A stretch of DNA of 64,000 nucleotides from Paracoccus alcaliphilus (GCF_028553725.1 NZ_CP067125.1:124001-188000); one strand, 5' to 3'; counted from the first letter of the stretch, positions 23,576-32,591 are shown. Notes: generated from the letters alone by a model not told the origin. Made by a program: numbers and translations.

Positions 23576-24976
23576 ATGTCCGCAGGCAAGGACCCCCTCC
23601 CCCCATATTTCAACATCGACCCGGCAAAGGCGGCCGCGCGTCTGTCCGATCCTATCGACACGGCCCGATTCGCGAAAGCCGCCGCCTTCGCCGCCCGTGG
23701 CCGTCAGGATCTGGCCGAACGCGGCTATGCCCCCGATGGCCGCAAGCGCTTGCGCCGCTTCTCGACATGGGAGGTCTGCCGCTATCTGATCCCGGTCGCG
23801 CCCGCGCATTTCCGCCGCGTGCTGCGCAAGTTTCCCGACCTGCCGCAGGGCATGGGAGAGGGCAACTCGAAATGGTTCAGTCTCGAAGATGTCCTTCGCC
23901 TGCGCGACCATTTCGCGGCGGAAGGTGCAGCCGGGCGCGAATACCGCCCGTGGCGACCCGAAGGACTGCCCGCCAAGACCATCGCCGTGGCGAATTTCAA
24001 GGGTGGCGTCGGCAAGACCTCGACCGCCGCGCATCTGGCCATGTCGGCGGCGTTGGACGGCTACAAGGTGCTGGTGATCGACCTGGACAGTCAGGGCAGC
24101 ATGACCTCGATCATGGGCGGCAAGGTGGCGGATGAATGGTCCACCGCCTTTCCGCTGCTGGCCAAGGATTACGCGCAGGCCATGCAGGACGAAAACCGGG
24201 TACGCGAGGCCGCCGGTCAGCCCCCCCTGCCCTTCGATGAGACCCTGACCGAGGCGCTGAAGATCTCGGCGCAGGATCTGATCCAGCCGACCCATTGGCC
24301 GAATATCGACCTTCTGGGCGCGCAGTTGAACCTGTACTGGGCGGAATTCCAGATTCCGGTCTGGCGCATGGGGCTGCGCGCATGGCCGTTATGGGATGCG
24401 CTCAGCAATGCGCTTAACAACGACCGCATCGTTAACGAATATGACATCATCATTCTCGATACTCCTCCGGCCCTGGGCTATCTGACGATCAACGCCCTGG
24501 CCGCTGCCGATATCCTGCTGGTGCCGCTTGGGGCATCCTTCCTTGAATTCGATTCCACGGGGCGTTTCTTCGACATGCTCTATTCGACCTTCGCCAGTGT
24601 CGAGGATGGGGAAAACGCCGCCCGCCGCCGAGACGGGCTGCCCGAGATGCGCTTTGAATGGGACGCGGTACGCGCCATCGTCACCCGCTTCGATGCCGCC
24701 CAGCAGACCGATCTGGCCAATGTCATTCAGGCCTATTTCGGCGATTTCATGACCACCTACCGGCAGGAACTGACCGCGATGGTCGGGCAGGCGGGCGAAC
24801 AGGTGAACGGGATCTATGAGGCCGATTACCGCGAATTCAACCGCGACACCTATGTCCGGGGGCGCGAAACCTTTGACCGCACATGGGCCGAAGTGAAAGA
24901 ACTGATTCTGGGAACATGGTGGCGCGACCAGCAACTGGAAGAAGCCGGAAAGACGGAGGAACAGGCACATGGCTAA
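23576..24976 (+). CDS. parA: ParA-family partition ATPase (type Ia)
   Basis: A protein of 466 residues. An N-terminal DNA-binding region of about 110 residues contains an HTH-like segment (RRFSTWEVCRYLIPVAPAHFRRVL). It is followed by the deviant Walker A KGGVGKTST (about 142-150), Walker A' VLVIDLDSQGS and Walker B YDIIILDTPPALGYL. The long N-terminal extension marks a type Ia ParA (P1 ParA-like) that also represses its own operon. Start 23576 has an AGAGG at proper spacing; an earlier frame opening at 23495 reads through the non-coding region. The gene overlaps parB by 8 bp. Confidence 0.92.
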   Translation: MSAGKDPLPPYFNIDPAKAAARLSDPIDTARFAKAAAFAARGRQDLAERGYAPDGRKRLRRFSTWEVCRYLIPVAPAHFRRVLRKFPDLPQGMGEGNSKWFSLEDVLRLRDHFAAEGAAGREYRPWRPEGLPAKTIAVANFKGGVGKTSTAAHLAMSAALDGYKVLVIDLDSQGSMTSIMGGKVADEWSTAFPLLAKDYAQAMQDENRVREAAGQPPLPFDETLTEALKISAQDLIQPTHWPNIDLLGAQLNLYWAEFQIPVWRMGLRAWPLWDALSNALNNDRIVNEYDIIILDTPPALGYLTINALAAADILLVPLGASFLEFDSTGRFFDMLYSTFASVEDGENAARRRDGLPEMRFEWDAVRAIVTRFDAAQQTDLANVIQAYFGDFMTTYRQELTAMVGQAGEQVNGIYEADYREFNRDTYVRGRETFDRTWAEVKELILGTWWRDQQLEEAGKTEEQAHG

Positions 24977-26081
24977 GCGCAGACGGCTCGACACGCCCAG
25001 CACCGCCGATCTGGACCGGATCGAGCAGGAGTTTCGCCGCGAAACCTCTGGCAGGCCGTCGATCGGTCCGGGCATTGCGCCCATCGCGCAGGTGGTGGCC
25101 GACAGCGCCGCGCTGGCGCAGACCGACGATGCGGATGCACGCGCGGCCCGCGCCAGAACCGAAGCCGACGCGGAACGGCTGCGGCAGGCGCAAGAACAGG
25201 GCCTGCTGATGGTCGAACTTCCGACCTCGCAGATCGACGAAGGCGCGATGATCCGTGACCGCATGGTGATGAGCGAAGAGGACATGATGGAACTGCGCCA
25301 GTCGATCGCGGCGCATGGGTTGCGTCTGCCGATCGAGGTGTTCGAACTGGACCGCGCCGAGGGGCAGGGGCCGCGTTACGGCCTGCTGTCCGGCTATCGC
25401 CGCCTGCACGCCATCCGGGCGCTGCACGAACTGACCGAGGCCGAGAAATACAGCCATATCCGCGCCCTGATCCGCCCCCGCACCGAGGCCGATCAGGCCT
25501 TCGTCTCGATGGTGGAAGAGAACGAGGTCCGCGAGGAACTGAGCCATTTCGAACGCGGCCGCATCGCCGTCATCGCCGCCAATCAGGGCGCGTTTGCCAA
25601 TACCGAGGATGCGGTGAACAAGCTGTTCGCGACCGGGTCCAAGGCCAAGCGCTCGAAGGTGCGTTCCTTCGCGCTGATCTTCGAAGAGCTGGGCGACATG
25701 CTGCGCTTTCCCGAAGCACTGACCGAAAAGCGCGGGTTGCGCCTGTCGGCGGCGCTGCGCAGCGGGGCAGAGGCGCGGTTGCGGCAGGCGTTGTCGGCGC
25801 GCAGCCCGGATCAGCCGGATGAAGAATGGGCGCTGATCGAGCCGGTTCTGGACGGCTATGAAAAGGCCCCGCGCGACCCGTCCCGTGGCGGGCGTCCGAA
25901 ATCCGCCAGCCCGGTGCAATATGGCTGGATCGACGATCAGACCATCCGCACCACAAGCGGCATCACCATCCGCCGTGGCCGTGATGGCGATGCCCATATC
26001 CTGCGGCTTGAAGGCGCGTTGCTGAGCAACGACCTGATGGAATCGCTGATGGCCGAAATCAGGGCGCTGCTGGAAAAATAG
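24969..26081 (+). CDS. parB: ParB-family partition protein
   Basis: A protein of 370 residues. The ParB/RepB N-terminal domain is at about 80-200: LSGYRRLHAIRALHEL and VSMVEENEVREELSHFERGRIAVIA correspond to the CTPase/arginine-patch region and the start of the HTH domain. The ATG overlaps the end of parA (ATGGCTAA). Its own coding sequence contains a parS-like palindrome at 25030-25046, and another follows the stop codon, so ParB binding sites flank and interrupt the operon. It acts with ParA to segregate the replicon. Confidence 0.92.
   Translation: MAKRRRLDTPSTADLDRIEQEFRRETSGRPSIGPGIAPIAQVVADSAALAQTDDADARAARARTEADAERLRQAQEQGLLMVELPTSQIDEGAMIRDRMVMSEEDMMELRQSIAAHGLRLPIEVFELDRAEGQGPRYGLLSGYRRLHAIRALHELTEAEKYSHIRALIRPRTEADQAFVSMVEENEVREELSHFERGRIAVIAANQGAFANTEDAVNKLFATGSKAKRSKVRSFALIFEELGDMLRFPEALTEKRGLRLSAALRSGAEARLRQALSARSPDQPDEEWALIEPVLDGYEKAPRDPSRGGRPKSASPVQYGWIDDQTIRTTSGITIRRGRDGDAHILRLEGALLSNDLMESLMAEIRALLEK
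25030..25046. repeat. parS-like palindrome, copy 2 (inside parB)
   Basis: AGTTTCGCCGCGAAACC lies within codons about 21-26 of parB, with 7-bp perfect arms GTTTCGC / GCGAAAC around one base. Confidence 0.65.
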
Positions 26082-26097
26082 GTTTCGCGGCGAAACC
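26081..26097. repeat. parS-like palindrome, copy 3 (after parB)
   Basis: GGTTTCGCGGCGAAACC has perfect 8-bp arms around a single base and starts on the last base of the parB stop codon. It is the best copy of the three. Confidence 0.75.
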
Positions 26098-26454
26098 GGG
26101 GCAGGGTGGGGCCCTCCCCGGTGGCGTTGCGGGCCGGGGCCTGCTGGGGCGGTAAACACTGGATGTGGAAGTAAGCCGCAAAATCACAGAATAATGCAGA
26201 TATAATGAGTTCCTGGCCGCAAGTAATAATCGTATTCACGGCAGCCTTGGGCTGGTGGCGAATTGCATCCGACTGCATCGCGGGCTCAGCGATCCGATCC
26301 GCCCGGCTTTCCGCCCCACCGATCAGGCCAGCGTGATTTTCGGTATCCGCAACCTGTTCGTTCGCGATCATGAACTGGCGGAAGGCTTCCCCAAGTCGGG
26401 GCGCGGCGTTTATCTGACGACGCGCCTGACCTTCTGCCGCTCAACGGCTGCCAG
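26098..26454. other. non-coding gap after parB, no recognised feature
   Basis: This 357-bp stretch falls between the third parS-like site and the terminator of the YceI gene. Reading frames here are short or antisense to YceI and resemble no family. The middle (about 26155-26240) is more A+T-rich than its surroundings. I see no RNA gene or mobile element. Confidence 0.5.
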
Positions 26455-26486
26455 CAAAAAGCCCGCGACAATGCTGTCGCGGGCTT
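26455..26486 (-). terminator. intrinsic terminator of the YceI gene
   Basis: A perfect 12-bp stem, AAGCCCGCGACA / TGTCGCGGGCTT with a 4-nt loop, is followed on the minus strand by a T-run (26456-26460). It lies 22 bp past the YceI stop. Confidence 0.9.
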
Positions 26487-26508
26487 TCGTATGGTGGGGC
26501 GCGGTGGA

Positions 26509-27087
26509 TCAGCCTTCGGCCATCGCCTCGACCGAGATCGACACTTCGACCTCGTCCGAGACCGCCGGGGCGAATGCGCCCAGATTGAAGTCGCTGCGCA
26601 GCAGGGTGGTGGTCACGTCAAAGCCCAGCCACGGCTTGTTTTCCATCGGGTGATCGCCCTGCTGGTTCAGCACGGTGTCCAGCACCGTTTCCTTGGTGAC
26701 GCCGTTCAGGGTCAGGTCGCCGGTAATCAGCGCGGTGTTGTCGCCGGTCACCTCGATCGAGGTCGATACGAAGGTCACCTCGGGGGCGGCGGCATCGCTG
26801 CCGAAGAAATCGGCGGTAAGGAAATGCTTGTCGCGGCCCTCGTCGCCGGTCATCAGCGAGGCCAGCGGGAAGGTCGCCTCGACCGAGGAATTCGCGGGTT
26901 GATCCGCGTCGAAAGCGATCTTGCCGGTGATGCCGCTGAACATGCCGGTCGTGGTCGAGAAACCAAGGTGGTTGTATTCGAAAACGATCTGGCTGTGCGA
27001 GCTGTCGAAGGCATATTCCTGCGGTTCGGCCAGTGCGGCGCCAGCGGCAAGGGCAAAGGCGGCGGCAAATGCGGTGGTCTTGAACAT
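26509..27087 (-). CDS. YceI-family periplasmic protein
   Basis: A protein of 192 residues with signal peptide MFKTTAFAAAFALAAGAALA. The lipocalin-like YceI pattern is clear: EYAFDSSHSQIVFEYNHLGFSTTTGMFSG at the start of the mature protein, VEATFPLASLMTGDEGRDKH and ITGDLTLNGVTKETVLD. Family members bind isoprenoid or quinone-like lipids in the periplasm. Start 27087 (GGAG at 6 nt) begins the signal peptide. The neighbouring gene carries a second YceI domain fused to cytochrome b561, so the two probably act together. Confidence 0.9.
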   Translation of the reverse strand: MFKTTAFAAAFALAAGAALAEPQEYAFDSSHSQIVFEYNHLGFSTTTGMFSGITGKIAFDADQPANSSVEATFPLASLMTGDEGRDKHFLTADFFGSDAAAPEVTFVSTSIEVTGDNTALITGDLTLNGVTKETVLDTVLNQQGDHPMENKPWLGFDVTTTLLRSDFNLGAFAPAVSDEVEVSISVEAMAEG

Positions 27088-27184
27088 CAAATTCTCCATT
27101 TTTGTGGGGGATAGATCGGCGATTTGCCGAAGGGGAACAATTGGTGATGGGCGAACAGGCCCTGCTTGTCTCTGCACAGATCCG

Positions 27185-28339
27185 TCAGCGGTGGGCGGTC
27201 AGCCGGACCGCCAGGGAAACCGGGAAGCCGACCGAGGATTCGTTGTCATAGCCCTGGCCGATGTTCCAGTCGCGCCGGTCCAGCGTCGTTTCACCCGACA
27301 TGGTGGCGATTCCGTCGTTGATTTCCAGCGTGAAGGGCAGGGTGACCGTGGTCTGATGCCCTTTCAGCGACAGCGGGCCTTCGGCGATGAAGCGGTCGCC
27401 ATCGGGGCGGATGTCGCCGCGGAAAACCGCCACGGGATTGTTCGCGACATCAAAAAACTCGGCGCCCTTGGCCTGATCGGTCACCGTGCCGATAGTGACC
27501 GAATTCATGTTGATGGTCACCTCGACCTCGCCCAGCCCGGTGTCGGGATCGAAGGCGATGGCGGCGGTCCAGTCGGAAAAGCCGCCCTGCACCTGACTGC
27601 CCATCTGCGCGACGGCAAAGCCCAGATCGCCCTCGGTCACCTGCCATTCCGAGGCCGCCTGCTCCAACGGCGCGGCGGATTGCGCGTCATCGGGGCGCGG
27701 TACAATGGCGAAGGCGGTGCCGGCCACGAAAACCACGAGCGCGGTCAGGGCAGGGGTCAGGTGGCGCCGGTCCGTCGGGGTGCCTGCGGGCCTGCCGCGC
27801 AGCATCCGTGCCAGCACGCCGTCGCGGTCGATGACGGCATGTTTCATCGCACCGGCCACATGCAGGACAATCGCGCCGATCAGCACCCACGCAAAGATGT
27901 GGTGGATAGAGGCCATCACCTCCGCCACCTGCGGCGATTTCGGCACCATCGGCAGGCCCTGCCCAAACGGCCAGAGAATCGGCGCATAGCCTTCGGTCGC
28001 GGCATGTTCGATCCAGCCGGTCAGCGGCACCAGCACCAGCGCGGCATAGAGGACCCAATGCATGCTTTCCGCCAGAAAGGTTTCCAGCCTGCGTTCGGGA
28101 TGGACGGGCACGGGCCGGGGCTGGGTCAGCGCCCAGACGATCCGCAGCAGCGCCACGACAAAGGCTGCGATCCCCAGCGTCTTGTGCAATGAGAACAGCT
28201 GGAATTTGGTCTGCAACGCCTCCATCGGCAGACGCACCGCCACGAGGCCCAGCACGATATTGGCCAGAATGATCAGCGCGGTCAGCCAGTGCAGCGATCT
28301 GGCGATGCTTCCATAGCTGTGGGTCGTGTTGCGTGGCAT
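27185..28339 (-). CDS. cytochrome b561-YceI fusion protein
   Basis: A protein of 384 residues. The N-terminal half (about 1-190) is a four-helix cytochrome b561 with haem-ligand His in SIARSLHWLTALI, FQLFSLHKTLGI and IHHIFAWVLIGAIVLHVAG. After a further membrane segment (about 200-215), the C-terminal half is a periplasmic YceI domain (VQGGFSDWTAAIAFDPDTG ... TTVTLPFTLEI). Such fusions suggest electron transfer between the quinone pool or a lipid ligand and the YceI-bound molecule. It probably precedes YceI in one transcript (gap about 97 bp). Confidence 0.9.
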   Translation of the reverse strand: MPRNTTHSYGSIARSLHWLTALIILANIVLGLVAVRLPMEALQTKFQLFSLHKTLGIAAFVVALLRIVWALTQPRPVPVHPERRLETFLAESMHWVLYAALVLVPLTGWIEHAATEGYAPILWPFGQGLPMVPKSPQVAEVMASIHHIFAWVLIGAIVLHVAGAMKHAVIDRDGVLARMLRGRPAGTPTDRRHLTPALTALVVFVAGTAFAIVPRPDDAQSAAPLEQAASEWQVTEGDLGFAVAQMGSQVQGGFSDWTAAIAFDPDTGLGEVEVTINMNSVTIGTVTDQAKGAEFFDVANNPVAVFRGDIRPDGDRFIAEGPLSLKGHQTTVTLPFTLEINDGIATMSGETTLDRRDWNIGQGYDNESSVGFPVSLAVRLTAHR

Positions 28340-28483
28340 GTTGTCTCCGAACGGCTGCGTGGTGCCTTATCTAGCGGGCCTTGTGGCGGAATTGGATGCC
28401 GCAGGATGCACATGACATGTGCGTAAATCGCGATGGGATCGGGGGATGCGCGCGGGGGCAGCGGACGACACCTGCCGACCTTG

Positions 28484-28500
28484 AAATAACTTCAGGTTAA
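28484..28500 (+). promoter_or_regulatory. LysR-type operator upstream of tctC (shared motif)
   Basis: AAATAACTTCAGGTTAA contains TAACTTCAGGTTA, a T-N11-A box with a TAAC/GTTA dyad. Its reverse complement occurs with 16 of 17 matches at 34592-34608, between quiC and lysR. It lies 107 bp before the tctC start. The rest of the 28340-28606 gap shows no other feature. Confidence 0.7.
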
Positions 28501-28606
28501 TCTTTCATAGAAATTTGCATTTGACGTTAAGGCGTATCCTCTGCGATTTCTGAGGAAGGAAAGCAACGCCCTGTCCGGCGTTCGAATATTTCCGATGGGA
28601 GGAACA

Positions 28607-29599
28607 ATGAAAACATATCTGCTGGCGGCTGCTGCCGCCGTTGTCATCGGTGCAGGCACGGCAAGCGCGGAATTCCCCGAGCGTGACCTGCAGGGAATCA
28701 TCCAATGGGGGGCGGGGGGCTCGACCGATGTGATCATGCGCGCGGTGACGCCCCATGCCGAAGAGGTGCTGGGCCGCAGCGTGGTCATGACCAACCGGAC
28801 CGGGGGTGTGGGGGCGATCGCGACGCGCTATGTCGCCACGCAGCGGGCCGATGGCTATACCCTGCTGATGGGGGCCGAGAACCCGCAGATCTTCAAGGTC
28901 ATGGGTCTTGGCGATATCGATTACGGGGATTTCACCCCGATCAACATTCTGGCCCGCGGCGTTCCGCTGATCGTCGCCAACAAGAACGCGCCCTTCGATA
29001 CCTTCGCCGAGATGGTCGAATATGTTCAGGCCAATCCGGGCAAGGTGCGGATGGGCTCGACCGGGCCGGGGGGTGTGCCTTCGGTGATCGCGGCCATGCT
29101 GGAAAGCGAGATCGAACTGCCGCTTACCGCCGTGCCCTATGACGGCGACGGCCCGGCGCAGACCGCGCTGATGGGGGGCGCCGTCGATGTGCTGCCCGCC
29201 GTTCTGGGCGCCGCGATCGAGAATGTCCGCGCCGACCGCGTCAAGCCCATCGTCGTGATCGACAACCAGCGCAACGAATTGCTGCCCGATGTGCCTGCGA
29301 TCACCGAAGATCACCCGGAATTCGAGCGTTTCCTGCCCTGGGGGCCGTTCTTCGGCATCTTCGTCCACAAGGACACGCCCGATGAGCCGGTCGAGAAGCT
29401 GCGCGCGGCCTTTGGCGAAGCGGCGGCGCAGGACAGCTTTCAGCAACTGATGGACGAGCGCGGCTTCGTGCTGATGAATGCCACCGGCGACGAGGCGGTC
29501 GATTTCCTGAACCGCTGGCAATCGGTGACCTCGTGGCTGGTCTATGACGGTGGCATCGCCAAGAACTCGCCCGAGGATTTCGATATTCCGCGGCCGTAA
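28607..29599 (+). CDS. tctC: tripartite tricarboxylate transporter substrate-binding protein
   Basis: A protein of 330 residues with signal peptide MKTYLLAAAAAVVIGAGTASA. It follows the Bug/TctC pattern: IIQWGAGGSTDVIMRAVTPHAEEVLG, NRTGGVGAIATRYVA and GYTLLMGAENPQI. A canonical GGGAGG precedes the ATG. TctC captures carboxylates in the periplasm for the TctAB membrane subunits that follow. The nearby shikimate-type dehydrogenase and dehydroshikimate dehydratase suggest a hydroaromatic acid. A paralogue is encoded at 42389-43384. Confidence 0.92.
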   Translation: MKTYLLAAAAAVVIGAGTASAEFPERDLQGIIQWGAGGSTDVIMRAVTPHAEEVLGRSVVMTNRTGGVGAIATRYVATQRADGYTLLMGAENPQIFKVMGLGDIDYGDFTPINILARGVPLIVANKNAPFDTFAEMVEYVQANPGKVRMGSTGPGGVPSVIAAMLESEIELPLTAVPYDGDGPAQTALMGGAVDVLPAVLGAAIENVRADRVKPIVVIDNQRNELLPDVPAITEDHPEFERFLPWGPFFGIFVHKDTPDEPVEKLRAAFGEAAAQDSFQQLMDERGFVLMNATGDEAVDFLNRWQSVTSWLVYDGGIAKNSPEDFDIPRP

Positions 29600-29605
29600 C
29601 ATACG

Positions 29606-29627
29606 GGGCCGGGCGGAAACCCGGCCC
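29606..29627 (+). promoter_or_regulatory. intercistronic hairpin after tctC
   Basis: The stem GGGCCGGG / CCCGGCCC with loop CGGAAA lies 6 bp past the tctC stop and before tctB. There is no T-run. Hairpins in this position typically protect the receptor message and raise its level over the membrane subunits. Confidence 0.6.
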
Positions 29628-29662
29628 TGCGCAAAAGTCATCGGGGGAGGAGAACCCTAGCA

Positions 29663-30187
29663 ATGCAGACGATCAGGTCGAAACGGCCCGGCGAGGATAT
29701 CTTTGGCCTTGCCACCCTTGCAGTCAGCATCGCGCTGCTGTGGCAATCATATGAAATTTCCGGTTTTTCCGCGCTCAGCTCTCCGGGTTCCTTTCCGATG
29801 GCGGCCTCGGCCGCGATGGTTCTGGGCTCGCTTCTGGTGGTGCGCGAGAATGTCCGGCGCAACAGCGCCGGCGCCGGTGCCGGGTCCGGGGTCGAACGGA
29901 CGCCGGTGTTCACGTTGACCGGACTGGTCTTTGCCGGACTGATCGTCGTCTATGCGCTGCTGCTGGAGCCTGTGGGCTTTCTGCTGTCCTCGTTTCTGTT
30001 CCTGATGGCGGGGATGTTGCTGCTGTACCGGGGCGGCATTGTGAAAACGCTTGGCATCGTGCTGCTGACGCTGGTGCTGATCTATGTCGTCTTCCGGCTG
30101 GTCTTTCAGGTCGTGCTGCCCGAGGGCATCATTCCCGAGCGGCAGATCATGGCCGCAATCGGCAGTTTCTTCGGAGGAGCACGCTGA
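29663..30187 (+). CDS. tctB: tripartite tricarboxylate transporter small membrane subunit
   Basis: A protein of 174 residues with four membrane segments (about 15-35, 45-60, 82-105 and 112-160) and a polar loop around residue 65-80. Length and layout are those of TctB. It overlaps tctA by one base (TGATG). It supports assembly of the proton- or sodium-coupled TctABC uptake system. Confidence 0.9.
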   Translation: MQTIRSKRPGEDIFGLATLAVSIALLWQSYEISGFSALSSPGSFPMAASAAMVLGSLLVVRENVRRNSAGAGAGSGVERTPVFTLTGLVFAGLIVVYALLLEPVGFLLSSFLFLMAGMLLLYRGGIVKTLGIVLLTLVLIYVVFRLVFQVVLPEGIIPERQIMAAIGSFFGGAR

Positions 30188-31689
30188 TGGAAGCCCTGCA
30201 ATATTTCCTGATCTCGTGGGTCGATCCCTGGCTGGTCTTTCTGCTGGCGGCGGGCACCTTCGCGGGCATCTATATCGGCGCGATCCCCGGCCTGTCGGTC
30301 ACGATGGCGGTGTCGATCCTGATTTCCTTCACCTTCTCGTGGCAGGTCAATGACGCGCTGTGCCTGATGATCGGCATCTTCGTGGGCGGCGTCTATGGCG
30401 GCGCGCGGACGGCGATCCTGCTGAACATTCCCGGCGGGCCATCATCCATCGCCACGGCGCTGGACGGCTATCCGCTGGCGCAGCGTGGCGAGGCGGGCGA
30501 GGCCATCGGCCTGTCCACGGTCATGTCGGTGATCGGCGGGTTCGTCGGCATTCTGGCGCTGGCGGTGGCCGCGCCCTCGATTTCCGATTTCGCGCTGGGG
30601 TTCCAGCCGCGCGACTTCATGCTGCTGGCCATTCTGGGCATCCTTCTGGTCGGCTCGCTGGCCGGGGAAAGTCTGGCCAAGGGCGTCGTCGCCGGTGCCT
30701 TCGGGATGCTGGTCGGCACGGTCGGTCTTGACCCGCTGACCGCCGAGGAACGCTTCACCTTCGGCATGGTCGGGCTGTGGAACGGGATTTCCTTCATCGC
30801 GGTGATGATCGGCATGTTCGGCGTGTCCGAGGTGCTGTTCCAGCTGCGCCACATGGACAAGGTCGCGGTCAAGCAGGACCTGTCGCGGATCGTGCCGCGC
30901 TGGTCCTCGGTCCGCAAGTTCCTGCCGCTGTCGTTGCAGACCTCGACCATCGGGGTGGGTGTCGGCGCGCTGCCGGGCGTGGGCGGCGATATTGCCGCGC
31001 TGATGGCCTATGACTATGCCAAACGCACCGTGCGCAAGCCCGAGGTGCCCTTCGGTCAGGGTGCCAAGGAAGGTCTGGTCGCGCCGGAAACCGCCAACAG
31101 TTCCGCCGTGGGCGCCTGCTTCATCCCGATGCTGACGCTTGGCATTCCCGGCGATGCGGTGACGGCGATCTTCATCGGCGCGCTGTTCATCCACGGGCTG
31201 AACCCCGGCCCGATGCTGATGATCGAGCAGCCGCACATGTTCTGGTTCATCGTCGGCGGGCTGGTTCTGGCCAATATCTTTTTGCTGATCTTCGGCCTGA
31301 CCGGCATCAAGATCTTTACCCGCATCGTTGAAATCCCGAAGGGCATCCTTCTGCCGCTGATCCTGATGCTGTCGGTGGTGGGGGCCTATGCGCTGAACAA
31401 CTCGGTCACCGATGTCTATTGGATGCTGGGCTTTGGCGTGCTGGGTTTCTTCATGAAGGAATACGGCTATCAGGTCGGGCCGGTGATCCTGGGCGTGATC
31501 CTGTCGCGACTGATCGACGAGAACTGGCGCCGGGCGATCATATCGGAACAGGAAAGCCTTGGCAGTTTCTTTGCCAACCTGCTGACCAGCCCGCTGTCGC
31601 TGGTGCTGTTTCTGACGGTGATGGTGATCATGCTCAGCCAGACGCGGCTGTTCGGTGCTTTGCGCCGGGCCGTGACCCGCAAGACCTGA
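30187..31689 (+). CDS. tctA: tripartite tricarboxylate transporter large membrane subunit
   Basis: A protein of 500 residues with about eleven or twelve membrane segments. TctA hallmarks are GAIPGLSVTMAVSI, GGVYGGARTAILLNIPGGPSSIATALDGYPLA and a second, internal repeat KEGLVAPETANSSAVGACFIPMLTLGIPGDAVTA. It is the transport pore of the TctABC system. It is followed 34 bp later (10 bp using the alternative start) by the shikimate-type dehydrogenase, which appears to be in the same operon. Confidence 0.95.
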   Translation: MEALQYFLISWVDPWLVFLLAAGTFAGIYIGAIPGLSVTMAVSILISFTFSWQVNDALCLMIGIFVGGVYGGARTAILLNIPGGPSSIATALDGYPLAQRGEAGEAIGLSTVMSVIGGFVGILALAVAAPSISDFALGFQPRDFMLLAILGILLVGSLAGESLAKGVVAGAFGMLVGTVGLDPLTAEERFTFGMVGLWNGISFIAVMIGMFGVSEVLFQLRHMDKVAVKQDLSRIVPRWSSVRKFLPLSLQTSTIGVGVGALPGVGGDIAALMAYDYAKRTVRKPEVPFGQGAKEGLVAPETANSSAVGACFIPMLTLGIPGDAVTAIFIGALFIHGLNPGPMLMIEQPHMFWFIVGGLVLANIFLLIFGLTGIKIFTRIVEIPKGILLPLILMLSVVGAYALNNSVTDVYWMLGFGVLGFFMKEYGYQVGPVILGVILSRLIDENWRRAIISEQESLGSFFANLLTSPLSLVLFLTVMVIMLSQTRLFGALRRAVTRKT

Positions 31690-31723
31690 GTGGACCGCCA
31701 TGCCCCATGACAAGGACCCCGAG

Positions 31724-32572
31724 ATGAACGCGCCCTCCCGTGACGATACCGTGCGCCTTGGCCTGATCGGCGACAATATCGCCGCCTCGCAATCGCCGCG
31801 CCTGCATGAGCTGGCGGGCCGTCTGACCGGCGCAGACGTCACCTATCAACGCCTGATCCCGCCAGAGCGGGGCCAGGATTTCGAGCAGGTCTTCGAGGCT
31901 GCGCGCGCCGGGGGCTTTCGCGGGCTGAACATCACCTATCCCTACAAAGAGCGGGTGGTGTCTCTGGTCAGTATTCCCGATCCGCATGTCGCGGCGCTGG
32001 GGGCCTGCAATACCGTGCTGTTCACCGCCGATGGGCCGCAGGGTTACAACACCGACTGGTCGGGCTTCATGGCGGGTTATCGCCGGGTCATGGGGGATGC
32101 CGCGCCCGGCATCGTCTGCATGGTGGGCGCGGGCGGCGTCGGCAAGGCGGTGGCCTTCGGGTTGCTGGCGCTTGGCATGACCGAGCTGCGGCTGGTCGAG
32201 CGTGATCTGTCCAAAGCCGAGGCGCTGGCCCGGGCGCTGACCGCCGCCGACCCCGCGCTGAAGGTCAGCGCCACCACCGATGTCGCCGCCGGGACGGCGG
32301 GTGCCGCCGGGCTGATAAACTGCACGCCGGTGGGTATGGTCGGCTATGAGGGCACACCGATCCCCGCCGATCTGGTGCGGGGGGCGGAATGGGCCTTTGA
32401 TGCGGTCTATACCCCGGTCGAGACGCAGTTCCTGCGCGATGCCGCTGCTGCCGGGCTGCGGATCATCAGCGGATACGAGCTGTTCTTCTATCAGGGCCTG
32501 CATGCCTATGAACTGTTCCACGGCAAGCCCATCGCCGAGGATATCCTGCGCGAGGCGCTGACGCGGCTGTAA
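31724..32572 (+). CDS. aroE: shikimate/quinate dehydrogenase-family protein
   Basis: A protein of 282 residues (290 from an alternative ATG at 31700; AAGGA spacing favours 31724). The substrate site has SQS in IAASQSPRLHE, the catalytic Lys in GLNITYPYKE and the Asp in YNTDWSGF. The NADP fold has VGAGGVGKA. AroE-family enzymes interconvert shikimate (or quinate) and the 3-dehydro form with NAD(P). Being in an operon with a Tct importer, and beside a dehydroshikimate dehydratase, it probably serves catabolism of quinate/shikimate rather than aromatic biosynthesis. A divergent paralogue is at 43445-44230. Confidence 0.85.
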   Translation: MNAPSRDDTVRLGLIGDNIAASQSPRLHELAGRLTGADVTYQRLIPPERGQDFEQVFEAARAGGFRGLNITYPYKERVVSLVSIPDPHVAALGACNTVLFTADGPQGYNTDWSGFMAGYRRVMGDAAPGIVCMVGAGGVGKAVAFGLLALGMTELRLVERDLSKAEALARALTAADPALKVSATTDVAAGTAGAAGLINCTPVGMVGYEGTPIPADLVRGAEWAFDAVYTPVETQFLRDAAAAGLRIISGYELFFYQGLHAYELFHGKPIAEDILREALTRL

Positions 32573-32591
32573 GCGTCGGGGCGGCAAAGCG

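Noticed and set aside
26255..26653. Possible gene in the gap after parB
   Set aside because: Its second half is antisense to YceI and runs through the intrinsic terminator; no family resemblance and no ribosome-binding site.
31700..31723. Upstream ATG of the tct-linked shikimate dehydrogenase gene
   Set aside because: It lacks a good ribosome-binding site, while the ATG at 31724 has AAGGA at 7 nt; kept only as an alternative.
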